This document shows positions 45,074 through 52,118 of a stretch of DNA of 64,000 nt, piece by piece. The notes beneath the pieces were generated by a model. It was not told the DNA's origin, searched no databases, and saw nothing but the letters and a program-made list of their open reading frames with translations. Origin of the DNA: G016756615 sp050958605. GTDB taxonomy: Bacteria > Pseudomonadota > Alphaproteobacteria > Rhizobiales > Rhizobiaceae. Numbering within the stretch: the stretch's first letter is position 1; each line of letters begins with the position of its first letter. The DNA is taken from the NCBI RefSeq assembly GCF_050958605.1, contig NZ_JBJHDO010000017.1, positions 53,010 through 117,009 of the forward strand, written 5' to 3'. The position numbers and the translations under genes were made by a program.

Positions 45074-45090
45074 GGCTAGCCAAGCTAGCT
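45074..45090 (+). promoter_or_regulatory. Twin 8-bp palindromes before the toxin-antitoxin pair
   Basis: GGCTAGCC (45074-45081) and AGCTAGCT (45083-45090) share the core GCTAGC and are spaced 9 bp centre to centre, ending 14 bp before the antitoxin start codon. Two close palindromes in this place match the operator layout of Phd/YefM-type antitoxins, which repress their own operon with the toxin as co-repressor. Confidence 0.6.
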
Positions 45091-45104
45091 AGAAAGAAAT
45101 AGCC

Positions 45105-45359
45105 ATGAATTGGCATCTTCAGGATGCAAAGAACAATTTCTCCAAGGTGGTGCAACGAGCGCGAACCGAGGGGCCGCAGACGGTGACGATACGTGGCGAA
45201 AGGGCCGCCATCGTGATTTCGGCGGAAGAGTATGACCGTCTCGTTTCCGACAGGCCGACTCTGACTGATCTCCTGATATCCGGACCCGAGTGGGACGAGG
45301 AGTTCGCCGAAGAAGTCAACCGCCGGGCCAAGGCCCCGAGCAGGGATTTCGATTTTTAA
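45105..45359 (+). CDS. Phd/YefM-family antitoxin
   Basis: An 84-residue antitoxin. The N-terminal DNA-binding domain WHLQDAKNNFSKVVQRA and VTIRGERAAIVISAEEYDRL is the Phd/YefM signature; the acidic C-terminus (PEWDEEFAEEVNRRAK) would wrap the toxin. The toxin gene begins at 45359, overlapping its stop codon by one base (TAATG). It neutralises the PIN-domain toxin and probably represses the operon through the twin palindromes upstream. The short stretch is slightly less GC-rich than neighbours, as usual for mobile toxin-antitoxin modules. Confidence 0.92.
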   Translation: MNWHLQDAKNNFSKVVQRARTEGPQTVTIRGERAAIVISAEEYDRLVSDRPTLTDLLISGPEWDEEFAEEVNRRAKAPSRDFDF

Positions 45360-45769
45360 TGTACCTACTCGATACGAATATTATCTCCGACATCCGCAAG
45401 GGGTTGCCGAAAGCGGTGAATTGGCTTCGGTCCACCAACCCGGCTGGAAATTATCTAAGTGTCATCACCTTGGGAGAGATCGAGCGCGGAATCGCGAAGA
45501 AAGAACGGAGCGACAGGGCGGCCGCCGGACATCTCAAGGCCTGGCTCTCCACGATCAGAACGGAGCAATCAAGCCGTATTCTGCCTATCGATGACGAGGT
45601 TGCTCTGGCTTGGGGACGTATCTCAGCCCAGCGCCCCCGAGGAGAGGCCGACGGGCTGATTGCCGCCACCGCCCTTGTGCACAACCTGGTTCTGGTAACC
45701 AAGAATGTCGCCGATTTCCATGATACAGGCGTTGCCGTCTTGGATCCGTGGGAGGGGTGGAAGGCTTAA
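45359..45769 (+). CDS. VapC-type PIN-domain toxin
   Basis: A 136-residue PIN-domain ribonuclease. The four acidic active-site positions are visible: Asp6 in LLDTNIIS, the Glu in TLGEIERG near residue 43, the Asp in GEADGLIAATA near residue 99, and the Asp region of TKNVADFHD near 117. VapC toxins cut tRNA or rRNA when freed from the antitoxin. The start at 45359 overlaps the antitoxin stop. The end overlaps the convergent LysR gene by a few bases. Confidence 0.92.
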   Translation: MYLLDTNIISDIRKGLPKAVNWLRSTNPAGNYLSVITLGEIERGIAKKERSDRAAAGHLKAWLSTIRTEQSSRILPIDDEVALAWGRISAQRPRGEADGLIAATALVHNLVLVTKNVADFHDTGVAVLDPWEGWKA

Positions 45770-46677
45770 ACGGCCGGGCGCACATTGGCCGCCAGGAAAT
45801 CCAGGAAGGCACGCACGCGGGCAGGCAAGTGGCCGCCCTGCCCGACATAGATGGCGTGAAGCGCCTCCTCGTCGCCGGGATTGAACTCTTCCAGCACCGG
45901 CACCAGCCTGCCCGCGCCGAGATCGCGCGCTATGTGGAACCGTGATAGGCGGGCGAGCCCCAGGCCGGAGAGGGCGGCGAGCCGCATCGCCTCGCCGTCG
46001 CTTATGAGGGCATTTCCCTGCGGCCGGATCCTGACGTCGCGACCGGCCGAATCGCGGAACGGCCAGCCCTCGACCAGCCTCGAAAAGGAGAATTCCAGGC
46101 AATTGTGCAGAGCAAGATCGTCAGGCGTCTTCGGCGTGCCGTGCCGTTGGAGGTAGGCGGGGGCCGCCACAACCGCCATCCGGCTTTGCCAGAGCTTGCG
46201 CGCCACGAGGCGCGACTCGCGGAGCGGTCCGGCCCGAATGGCGATGTCGGCCCTTTCCTCGAGGAGATCTACTACCCTGTCGGTGAGCGAGATGTCGGCG
46301 ATGATGTCGGGATGTGCCGCGAGGAAGGATGGCATCAGCGGCAGGAGATAATGCTGGCCGAAAGGCACGTTGCAATTGATCCTCAGGCGCCCGCGTGGAA
46401 CGGCACCTGCCGCCGCATCGCGTTCGGCGGCATCGATCTCGGCAAGGATCCGCAGCCCCCGTTCATAGAAGGCCCCGCCCTCCGGCGTAAGTCGCAACTT
46501 GCGGGTCGTCCGATTGACCAGCCGCGCGCCGAGCCGGGCTTCGAGGCGGCCGATCAGCTTGCTCACCGCCGAGGGTGTCATGCCGAGTGTTCCGGCCGCA
46601 GCCGAGAAGGTCCCGCGCTCGACGACACGGACGAAAACCTCGATCTCACCCGAGCGGTTGATGTCTTGGCGCGCCAT
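45766..46677 (-). CDS. LysR-family transcriptional regulator
   Basis: A 303-residue LysR protein. The helix-turn-helix is at about residues 9-50 (GEIEVFVRVVERGTFSAAAG and TPSAVSKLIGRLEARLG), followed by LVNRTTRKLRLTPEG and the periplasmic-binding-like effector domain. The CrgA/DsdC-like group (RLRINCNVPFGQHYLLPLM, DIAIRAGPL) often regulates a divergent exporter or reductase. The ATG at 46677 is at the usual distance from the helix-turn-helix. It is divergent from the MFS-aldo/keto reductase pair and probably controls it. Confidence 0.92.
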   Translation of the reverse strand: MARQDINRSGEIEVFVRVVERGTFSAAAGTLGMTPSAVSKLIGRLEARLGARLVNRTTRKLRLTPEGGAFYERGLRILAEIDAAERDAAAGAVPRGRLRINCNVPFGQHYLLPLMPSFLAAHPDIIADISLTDRVVDLLEERADIAIRAGPLRESRLVARKLWQSRMAVVAAPAYLQRHGTPKTPDDLALHNCLEFSFSRLVEGWPFRDSAGRDVRIRPQGNALISDGEAMRLAALSGLGLARLSRFHIARDLGAGRLVPVLEEFNPGDEEALHAIYVGQGGHLPARVRAFLDFLAANVRPAV

Positions 46678-46689
46678 TCGTGAATTGGT

Positions 46690-46706
46690 CTCACAAATCA
46701 TGTGAG
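46690..46706. promoter_or_regulatory. Candidate LysR operator between LysR and MFS genes
   Basis: CTCACA (46690-46695) and TGTGAG (46701-46706) form a perfect 6-bp inverted repeat around AATCA, starting 12 bp before the LysR start codon in the 109-bp divergent region. Size and place suit a LysR-type autoregulatory box. Confidence 0.5.
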
Positions 46707-46786
46707 CGCCGCAAGGCTGTTCCGACTGCATCCGCATCCCGATCTTGGAGCGGCCCGGATCGGCGGGCATTCCAATTGATTCCTGG

Positions 46787-47980
46787 ATGATGTTCATGCC
46801 CCTAGCGCTTTATGCCCTCACTGCCGGTGCGTTCGGCATCGGCGTCACTGAATTCGTCATCATGGGTCTCCTCATTGAGGTCGGAAACGATCTCGGGGTC
46901 TCCATCTCCGCCGCCGGCATGCTGATCTCCGGCTATGCGCTGGGCGTGGTGGTCGGTGCGCCGCTGATGACGACGCTGACGTTCGGCTGGCCGCGCAAGA
47001 CGACGCTCGTCGCCCTCATGCTGATCTTCACCTTCGGCAATCTCGCCTGTGCCCTGGCGCCCGGCTATTGGCCTCTGATGGTGGCGCGGGTGCTGACCGC
47101 CTTTGCCCATGGCACCTTCTTCGGCGTCGGCTCTGTCGTGGCCACCAGCCTTGTCGCAGCCGACAAGCGCGCCTCGGCGATCGCAATCATGTTCACGGGC
47201 CTGACTGTCGCCAACATCCTGGGCGTGCCTCTCGGCACCTGGCTCGGCCAGACCTATGGCTGGCGCTCGACTTTCTGGGCTGTCACGCTGGTCGGCGTCC
47301 TGGCCATGGCGGTGATCGCGCTCTTCGTGCCGCGCGACACAGCCGAGAGAAACGGGCAAGGCGATTGGCGTTCGGATCTCGTCGTGCTCGGCCGGCCCCA
47401 GGTGCTTCTTGGTCTCTTGACCACGGTGCTGAGCTGGATCGGCGTATTCGCCGCCTTCACCTACATCGCACCGATGCTGACCGAAATCGCGGGCTTTCCA
47501 GAGGCGGCCGTCTCGCCGATCCTGCTCGTCTTCGGCGCCGGCCTGATCGCCGGTAACCTGATCGGCGGCCGGCTTGCCGACCGCCGGCTGGTGCCCGCGC
47601 TGCTCGGCAGCCTGCTTCTGCTCACCGTTGTGCTGGCCGGCATGACGTTCGCCATACACGACCGCATCGCTGCCGTCGCCTTCGTCGCGCTTCTGGGGGC
47701 GGCAGGTTTCGCTACCGTTCCTCCCTTGCAGATTTGGGTGCTGGACAAAGCGACGGGCGCCGGACAGGCACTCGCCTCCAGCCTGAACATCGCCGCCTTC
47801 AATCTCGGCAACGCCGCCGGCGCCGTGCTGCGGGGCCTTATCATCGACCACGGGCCGGGGCTAGGCGCGATCCCGTTGGTGGCGGCGCTGGCGCCGCTGA
47901 TGAGCTTCGGAGTCGCATTGCTGGGCCTGCGACGCGCACGCAATGCCACGCTCACCGCGCCCGCAACCTCCTGTCCCTGA
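46787..47980 (+). CDS. MFS transporter, AraJ/YdhP-type (DHA1) exporter
   Basis: A 397-residue membrane protein with twelve predicted helices. The opening LALYALTAGAFGIGVTEFVIMGLL and RVLTAFAHGTFFGVGSVVA are strongly typical of the AraJ/YdhP/YdeA group of drug or sugar exporters, including the GVTEFV antiporter-like motif. The second half carries GNLIGGRLADRR. ATG at 46787 is the first of three close starts (46787, 46790, 46796); no clear ribosome-binding site distinguishes them. It is followed after 30 bp by an aldo/keto reductase in the same direction. Confidence 0.88.
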   Translation: MMFMPLALYALTAGAFGIGVTEFVIMGLLIEVGNDLGVSISAAGMLISGYALGVVVGAPLMTTLTFGWPRKTTLVALMLIFTFGNLACALAPGYWPLMVARVLTAFAHGTFFGVGSVVATSLVAADKRASAIAIMFTGLTVANILGVPLGTWLGQTYGWRSTFWAVTLVGVLAMAVIALFVPRDTAERNGQGDWRSDLVVLGRPQVLLGLLTTVLSWIGVFAAFTYIAPMLTEIAGFPEAAVSPILLVFGAGLIAGNLIGGRLADRRLVPALLGSLLLLTVVLAGMTFAIHDRIAAVAFVALLGAAGFATVPPLQIWVLDKATGAGQALASSLNIAAFNLGNAAGAVLRGLIIDHGPGLGAIPLVAALAPLMSFGVALLGLRRARNATLTAPATSCP

Positions 47981-48010
47981 TCCACCCAATGCAACGGAAG
48001 GAATCTTGTT

Positions 48011-49045
48011 ATGGAATATAGACGTCTCGGCGTTTCGGGCCTGAAAGTGCCGGTCCTCAGCTTCGGAACGGGAACCTTCGGCGGTTCCGGACCACTGTTC
48101 GGTGCGTGGGGCAATACCGATGCCGGTGAAGCGCGACGACTGATCGACATCTGCCTCGAAGCCGGCGTGAACCTCTTCGACACGGCCGACGTGTATTCCA
48201 ATGGCGCGTCCGAAGAAGTCCTGGGCAAGGCGATCAAGGGCCGGCGAGATCGTGTGCTGATTTCCACCAAGACTTCGCTGCCGATGGGCGAAGGACCAAA
48301 CGATGCCGGATCCTCGCGCCCGCGGCTGATCCGTGCCGTCGACGATTCCCTTCGGCGACTGGGCACCGATCATATCGACCTTCTCCAACTTCATGCCTTC
48401 GATGCCGGGACACCGGTCGAGGAGGTGCTGAAAACGATCGACGACCTCGTGTCGGCCGGCAAGCTTCGTTATGTCGGCGTTTCGAATTTCTCAGGCTGGC
48501 AATTGATGAAGTCACTCGCCGCCGCCGAGCGCCACGGCCATCCTCGCTACGTCGCGCATCAGGTCTATTACTCGCTGGTGGGACGCGACTACGAATGGGA
48601 ACTCATGCCGCTCGGCCTCGATCAAGGCGTCGGCGCCCTCGTCTGGAGCCCGCTCGGCTGGGGCCGCCTCACTGGCAGGCTGCGCCGGGGGCAGGAACTG
48701 CCTGCGGGCAGCAGGCTTCACGAGACCGCCGACTACGGCCCACCCGTGGACGAGGACCGCCTGTTCGCCATCATCGACATCCTCGATGCTATCTCCGCCG
48801 AAACCGGCAAGACAATTCCTCAGATCGCCATCAATTGGCTGCTCGCTCGGCCGACGGTGTCGTCCGTCATCATCGGAGCGCGTAACGAGGACCAACTCCG
48901 GCAGAATCTCGGCGCGACCGGCTGGTCCCTGACCGAGGACCAGATCGCACGTCTCGACGCTGCCAGTTCGGTGACGGCGCCTTATCCCTATTTCCCCTAT
49001 TATCGGCAGGAGGGTTTCGCCCGTCTGAACCCGCCCGTGGTCTGA
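48011..49045 (+). CDS. Aldo/keto reductase
   Basis: A 344-residue NADPH-dependent TIM-barrel reductase. NLFDTADVYSNGASEEVLGKAI holds the catalytic Asp and Tyr (about residues 57 and 62), ISTKTS the Lys near 87, and LLQLHAFD the His near 127. YVGVSNFSGWQ and the C-terminal SVIIGARNEDQLRQNL NADP-binding segment are typical of the AKR11/12-like group. GGAAGGAA precedes the start. With the exporter and divergent LysR it forms a likely detoxification unit for a carbonyl compound. Confidence 0.93.
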   Translation: MEYRRLGVSGLKVPVLSFGTGTFGGSGPLFGAWGNTDAGEARRLIDICLEAGVNLFDTADVYSNGASEEVLGKAIKGRRDRVLISTKTSLPMGEGPNDAGSSRPRLIRAVDDSLRRLGTDHIDLLQLHAFDAGTPVEEVLKTIDDLVSAGKLRYVGVSNFSGWQLMKSLAAAERHGHPRYVAHQVYYSLVGRDYEWELMPLGLDQGVGALVWSPLGWGRLTGRLRRGQELPAGSRLHETADYGPPVDEDRLFAIIDILDAISAETGKTIPQIAINWLLARPTVSSVIIGARNEDQLRQNLGATGWSLTEDQIARLDAASSVTAPYPYFPYYRQEGFARLNPPVV

Positions 49046-49109
49046 AACGCAGGTCTGAAACGGAACTGATTCTCGGAAGGCCAGGCTCCACTCCCGGCCT
49101 GCATGACCC

Positions 49110-49136
49110 GCGTCCAAAGGACGCAAGGCGCTCTAT
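49110..49136. repeat. Small palindromic repeat after the aldo/keto reductase
   Basis: GCGTCC (49110-49115), AAA, GGACGC (49119-49124), followed by GGCGCTCTAT: the same pattern GCGTCC-loop-GGACGC-GGCGCTCT occurs at 6813-6838. A second imperfect hairpin (AGGCC/GGCCT, 49078-49100) precedes it. Both lie in the 168-bp gap between convergent genes and may terminate transcription. Confidence 0.55.
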
Positions 49137-49213
49137 GTGGCGCCGCTCGGCAGATGGCGAGCATCAGACCGCCGGCCGCTGGCTCAAGCCGTTCGTGCCA
49201 AAAGCTGAACGGG

Positions 49214-49486
49214 TCAGTGCAGCAGCAGCTCGCCGTCGACCTTGCGCCACTCGTTGGGCGCGATCAGCCGCTTATGGGTATAGGTAACCGAGTGGAGAGG
49301 GCCTTCCAGCCTGGTCTTCCAGAATTCGATGAAGCGGAAGAGCGCGGGGAATTTCGGTGCTAGATCATAGTCCTGCCATACGTAGGTTTGAAGCAGGTGT
49401 GGGTGGTCAGGAAAATGATAGAGGATCCTGGCTGTCGTCAGCCCATAACCGTTGAGCATCAGCTTTAATTCGGAATTCTCGCGCAT
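49214..49486 (-). CDS. usg: Usg-family protein
   Basis: A 90-residue protein of the Usg family, first seen beside the Caulobacter trp genes. LNGYGLTTARILYHFPDHPHLLQTYVWQDYDLAPKFPAL is the conserved core, followed by RFIEFWKTRLEGPLHSV. Function is unknown. The ATG at 49486 has AAAGGGAAAGG upstream and gives the family's usual length; an ATG 17 codons earlier is possible. No trp genes are near, so the old operon link is not kept here. Confidence 0.9.
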   Translation of the reverse strand: MRENSELKLMLNGYGLTTARILYHFPDHPHLLQTYVWQDYDLAPKFPALFRFIEFWKTRLEGPLHSVTYTHKRLIAPNEWRKVDGELLLH

Positions 49487-49793
49487 CGGCCTTTCCCTTT
49501 CGGCGCTGATTGTTCCCTTCGAATTCTGCGCCGGCATCGTTGATGGTCTACCGAAACGCTTTCCGTGTCGATAGGTTTCATGAGCAAAAACAACGCGTTA
49601 GCAGCATGTTGGAATGAGTGCTGTCAAAGCGCCGTAGCTCATCGTACGGAAAGGGGGCGCACGGCCGAAAGGTGCGACTCCAACGTCTAATATTGTCCCC
49701 CGGCGCGAATTGATAATAATGCGCGCCGACGCGCCGCTTGACGGCGCAAGCACCGGCCGCAATGGCCGGAAATGGTTCCGGGGAGAAAGCTTT
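49487..49793. other. Divergent usg-acs intergenic region
   Basis: This 307-bp region carries the promoters of usg and acs and no supportable gene. Visible structure: CGGCGCG (49701-49707) and CGCGCCG (49722-49728) are inverted arms around a 14-base AT-rich centre (AATTGATAATAATG), 66 bp before the acs start. The centre could be part of an acs promoter. I do not see a clear regulator site for acs. Confidence 0.4.
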
Positions 49794-51758
49794 ATGTCCG
49801 AGGTTCATGTCCACCGCGTCCAGCAGGCGTGGAAAAAGCGCGCGCTCATCGACAACGACACCTATCTGAAGTGGTACGCCGACAGCGTGAAGAACCCGGA
49901 CAAGTTCTGGGGCAAGCACGGCAAGCGCCTAAACTGGATCAAGCCCTACACCAAAGTGAAGAACACCTCCTTCACCGGCAATGTCTCGATCAAATGGTTC
50001 GAGGACGGCCTGCTCAATGTATCGGAAAACTGCGTTGACAGGCATCTCAAGAAACGTGGCGACCAGACGGCCATCATCTGGGAAGGCGACAACCCGTATG
50101 ATGACCGCAAGATCACCTATCGCCAGCTTTACGAGCATGTCTGCCGCATGGCGAACGTGCTGAAGAAGCATGGCGTCAAGAAGGGCGATCGGGTCACCAT
50201 CTACATGCCGATGATTCCCGAGACCGCTTACGCGATGCTCGCATGTGCCCGGATCGGGGCCGTTCATTCGGTGGTTTTCGGCGGCTTTTCGCCCGATTCG
50301 TTGGCCGGCCGCATCGAGGATTGCAACTCGACCTTCGTCATCACCGCCGACGAAGGGCTGCGCGGCGGCCGGACAATCCCGCTCAAGGAGAACACCGACC
50401 GCGCGATCGACATTGCCGGTCGCATGGGCGTCGTCGTCAAGAAGGTGCTCGTGGTGCGTCGCACCGGCGGCAAGATCAACTGGGCGGCGGACCGCGACCT
50501 CTGGTACCACGAGGAAGTGGCCACGGTGAAAGCCGAATGCAAGCCGGAAAAGATGAAGGCCGAGGATCCGCTCTTCATCCTCTACACCTCCGGCTCGACG
50601 GGCAAGCCGAAGGGCGTGCTCCACACGACCGGCGGCTATCTCGTTTATACCTCGATGACGCACCAATATGTCTTCGATTATCACGACGGGGACATCTATT
50701 GGTGCACCGCCGATGTCGGCTGGGTGACCGGCCACAGCTACATCCTCTACGGGCCGCTCGCCAACGGCGCCACCACGCTGATGTTCGAGGGCGTGCCGAA
50801 CTACCCGTCCGCCTCGCGTTTCTGGGAGGTGGTCGACAAGCACCAGGTCAATATCTTCTACACCGCGCCGACCGCCATCCGGGCCCTGATGGGCGCCGGC
50901 GACGCCTTCGTGAAAAAGGCCTCGCGCAAGAGCCTGCGTGTGCTCGGTACGGTGGGCGAGCCCATCAACCCGGAGGCCTGGGAATGGTACTTCAACGTCG
51001 TCGGCGAGAAGAAGAGCCCGGTCGTCGACACGTGGTGGCAGACAGAGACGGGCGGCATCCTCATCACGCCGCTGCCGGGCGCAACCGACCTGAAGGCCGG
51101 CTCGGCCACGAGGCCATTCTTCGGCATACAGCCGCAGCTCGTGGACAATGAGGGCGATGTTCTGGAAGGCGCCGCCGACGGCAATCTCTGCATTGCGGAT
51201 TCCTGGCCGGGCCAGATGCGCACCGTCTATGGCGATCACGAGCGTTTCGTGCAGACCTATTTCTCGACCTACAAGGGCAAATATTTCACCGGCGACGGCT
51301 GCCGCCGTGACGAGGACGGCTACTACTGGATCACCGGACGCGTCGACGACGTGATCAACGTGTCGGGTCACCGTATGGGTACGGCCGAGGTGGAATCGGC
51401 GCTGGTCAGCCACGACAAGGTGTCTGAGGCGGCCGTTGTCGGCTATCCCCATGACGTCAAGGGACAGGGCATCTACTGCTACGTCACGCTGATGACCGGT
51501 GTCGAATGGTCGGAGGATCTGCGCAAGGAGTTGATCACTCATGTCCGCAAGGAGATCGGCGCAATCGCCACGCCCGACAAGATCCAGTTCGCGCCGGGCT
51601 TGCCCAAGACCCGCTCCGGCAAGATCATGAGGCGCATCCTTCGCAAGATTGCCGAGGACGATTACGGCTCGCTCGGCGACACCTCGACGCTGGCCGATCC
51701 CTCGGTGGTGGACGACCTCGTCGCCAACCGGCAGAACAAGCGCGTCGCTGCCGCGTGA
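49794..51758 (+). CDS. acs: Acetyl-CoA synthetase
   Basis: A 654-residue AMP-forming ligase that turns acetate, ATP and CoA into acetyl-CoA. The phosphate loop YTSGSTGKPKG is near residue 264, WWQTETGG near 414, and the acetyl-regulated lysine is Lys610 in PKTRSGKIMRR (Lys609 in Salmonella Acs). GAVHSVVFGGFSPDSLAGRI and SGHRMGTAEVESAL are typical. GGGGAGAAAG precedes the start at 49794. Length and motifs match Acs rather than PrpE, which is encoded separately at 56170-58077. Confidence 0.97.
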   Translation: MSEVHVHRVQQAWKKRALIDNDTYLKWYADSVKNPDKFWGKHGKRLNWIKPYTKVKNTSFTGNVSIKWFEDGLLNVSENCVDRHLKKRGDQTAIIWEGDNPYDDRKITYRQLYEHVCRMANVLKKHGVKKGDRVTIYMPMIPETAYAMLACARIGAVHSVVFGGFSPDSLAGRIEDCNSTFVITADEGLRGGRTIPLKENTDRAIDIAGRMGVVVKKVLVVRRTGGKINWAADRDLWYHEEVATVKAECKPEKMKAEDPLFILYTSGSTGKPKGVLHTTGGYLVYTSMTHQYVFDYHDGDIYWCTADVGWVTGHSYILYGPLANGATTLMFEGVPNYPSASRFWEVVDKHQVNIFYTAPTAIRALMGAGDAFVKKASRKSLRVLGTVGEPINPEAWEWYFNVVGEKKSPVVDTWWQTETGGILITPLPGATDLKAGSATRPFFGIQPQLVDNEGDVLEGAADGNLCIADSWPGQMRTVYGDHERFVQTYFSTYKGKYFTGDGCRRDEDGYYWITGRVDDVINVSGHRMGTAEVESALVSHDKVSEAAVVGYPHDVKGQGIYCYVTLMTGVEWSEDLRKELITHVRKEIGAIATPDKIQFAPGLPKTRSGKIMRRILRKIAEDDYGSLGDTSTLADPSVVDDLVANRQNKRVAAA

Positions 51759-51763
51759 GAACA

Positions 51764-51792
51764 GGCCCCGCCGGCGCGACGCAGGCGGGGCC
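51764..51792 (+). terminator. Terminator-like hairpin after acs
   Basis: GGCCCCGCC (51764-51772) and GGCGGGGCC (51784-51792) form a perfect 9-bp GC stem with an 11-base loop, 5 bp after the acs stop. No T-run follows, so it may stabilise the 3' end or act with Rho. Confidence 0.6.
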
Positions 51793-51832
51793 GACGCAGC
51801 CGCCCGAAGATTTCGAGCCTGTGACCTTTTTG

Positions 51833-51844
51833 CACTTGCAAGTG
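51833..51844 (+). promoter_or_regulatory. Perfect 12-bp palindrome upstream of the mini-gene
   Basis: CACTTGCAAGTG at 51833-51844 is a perfect dyad lying 58 bp before the mini-gene start, in a short AT-richer patch (ACCTTTTTG just before it). It is the best candidate for a promoter-linked operator of the separate transcription unit downstream of acs. Confidence 0.4.
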
Positions 51845-51901
51845 AACACGAGGGACCTCAGCTTTCCCTGCATGTTCAACCAATCGAAAGGAGGTGATCC
51901 G

Positions 51902-51970
51902 ATGTCGAGTGATTTCGTTTTCCAGAGCGTGGCCTCAGCGGATTGCCCTTTCGGGAAGCAGCCTTCCTGA
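51902..51970 (+). CDS. 22-residue peptide under an exceptionally strong Shine-Dalgarno sequence
   Basis: ATG at 51902 to TGA at 51970 encodes 22 residues beginning MSSDFVFQSVASADC and ending PFGKQPS. The region before it, GAAAGGAGGTGATCC (51886-51900), is complementary over 15 bases to the 3' tail of 16S rRNA (GGATCACCTCCTTTC), with GGAGG 7 bases from the ATG. No known family is recognised. Codon use looks normal. It belongs to a compact unit that has its own hairpin (51987-52022) and strong terminator (52041-52074). It may be a true small protein, a leader peptide, or the coding part of a dual-function RNA. Confidence 0.6.
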   Translation: MSSDFVFQSVASADCPFGKQPS

Positions 51971-51986
51971 AACGCGAGCATGACGT

Positions 51987-52022
51987 GCGGCCGGTGATCC
52001 GTTGATCACCGCTAGCGGCCGC
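51987..52022 (+). ncRNA. Structured 3' region of the mini-gene transcript, possible switch
   Basis: GGTGATC (51993-51999), CGTT, GATCACC (52004-52010) form a perfect hairpin, extended by GCGGCC (51987-51992) with GGCCGC (52017-52022) around a 6-base bulge. The 5' arm and its next bases, GGTGATCCG, are an exact copy of the Shine-Dalgarno stretch exactly 100 bp upstream (51893-51901). The 3' arm GATCACC can therefore pair with either copy and could hide the ribosome-binding site. This is a structural inference; the RNA ends have not been mapped. Confidence 0.45.
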
Positions 52023-52040
52023 GCCATGGACGAAAACACG

Positions 52041-52074
52041 GGCCGCTGCCTCGATGCGAGGCAGCGGCCTTTTT
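52041..52074 (+). terminator. Strong intrinsic terminator of the mini-gene unit
   Basis: GGCCGCTGCCTC (52041-52052), GATGC, GAGGCAGCGGCC (52058-52069), then TTTTT (52070-52074): a perfect 12-bp stem and T-run. It ends the mini-gene transcript about 70 bp past its stop codon. Read in the other direction it lies downstream of purH and may also help end that gene. Confidence 0.92.
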
Positions 52075-52092
52075 CGTTTCGCCGGAAGGGCG

Positions 52093-52112
52093 CATCCCCG
52101 GAAGCGGGGATG
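52093..52112 (-). terminator. Hairpin after purH
   Basis: CATCCCCG (52093-52100), GAAG, CGGGGATG (52105-52112): a perfect 8-bp stem starting 6 bp beyond the purH stop codon on the minus strand. It probably acts together with the larger hairpin at 52041-52069 to end purH transcription. Confidence 0.6.
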
Positions 52113-52118
52113 AAGGTC

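Noticed and set aside
45105..45769. A larger genomic island around the toxin-antitoxin pair
   Set aside because: No integrase, tRNA junction, direct repeats or marked base shift beyond the two genes.
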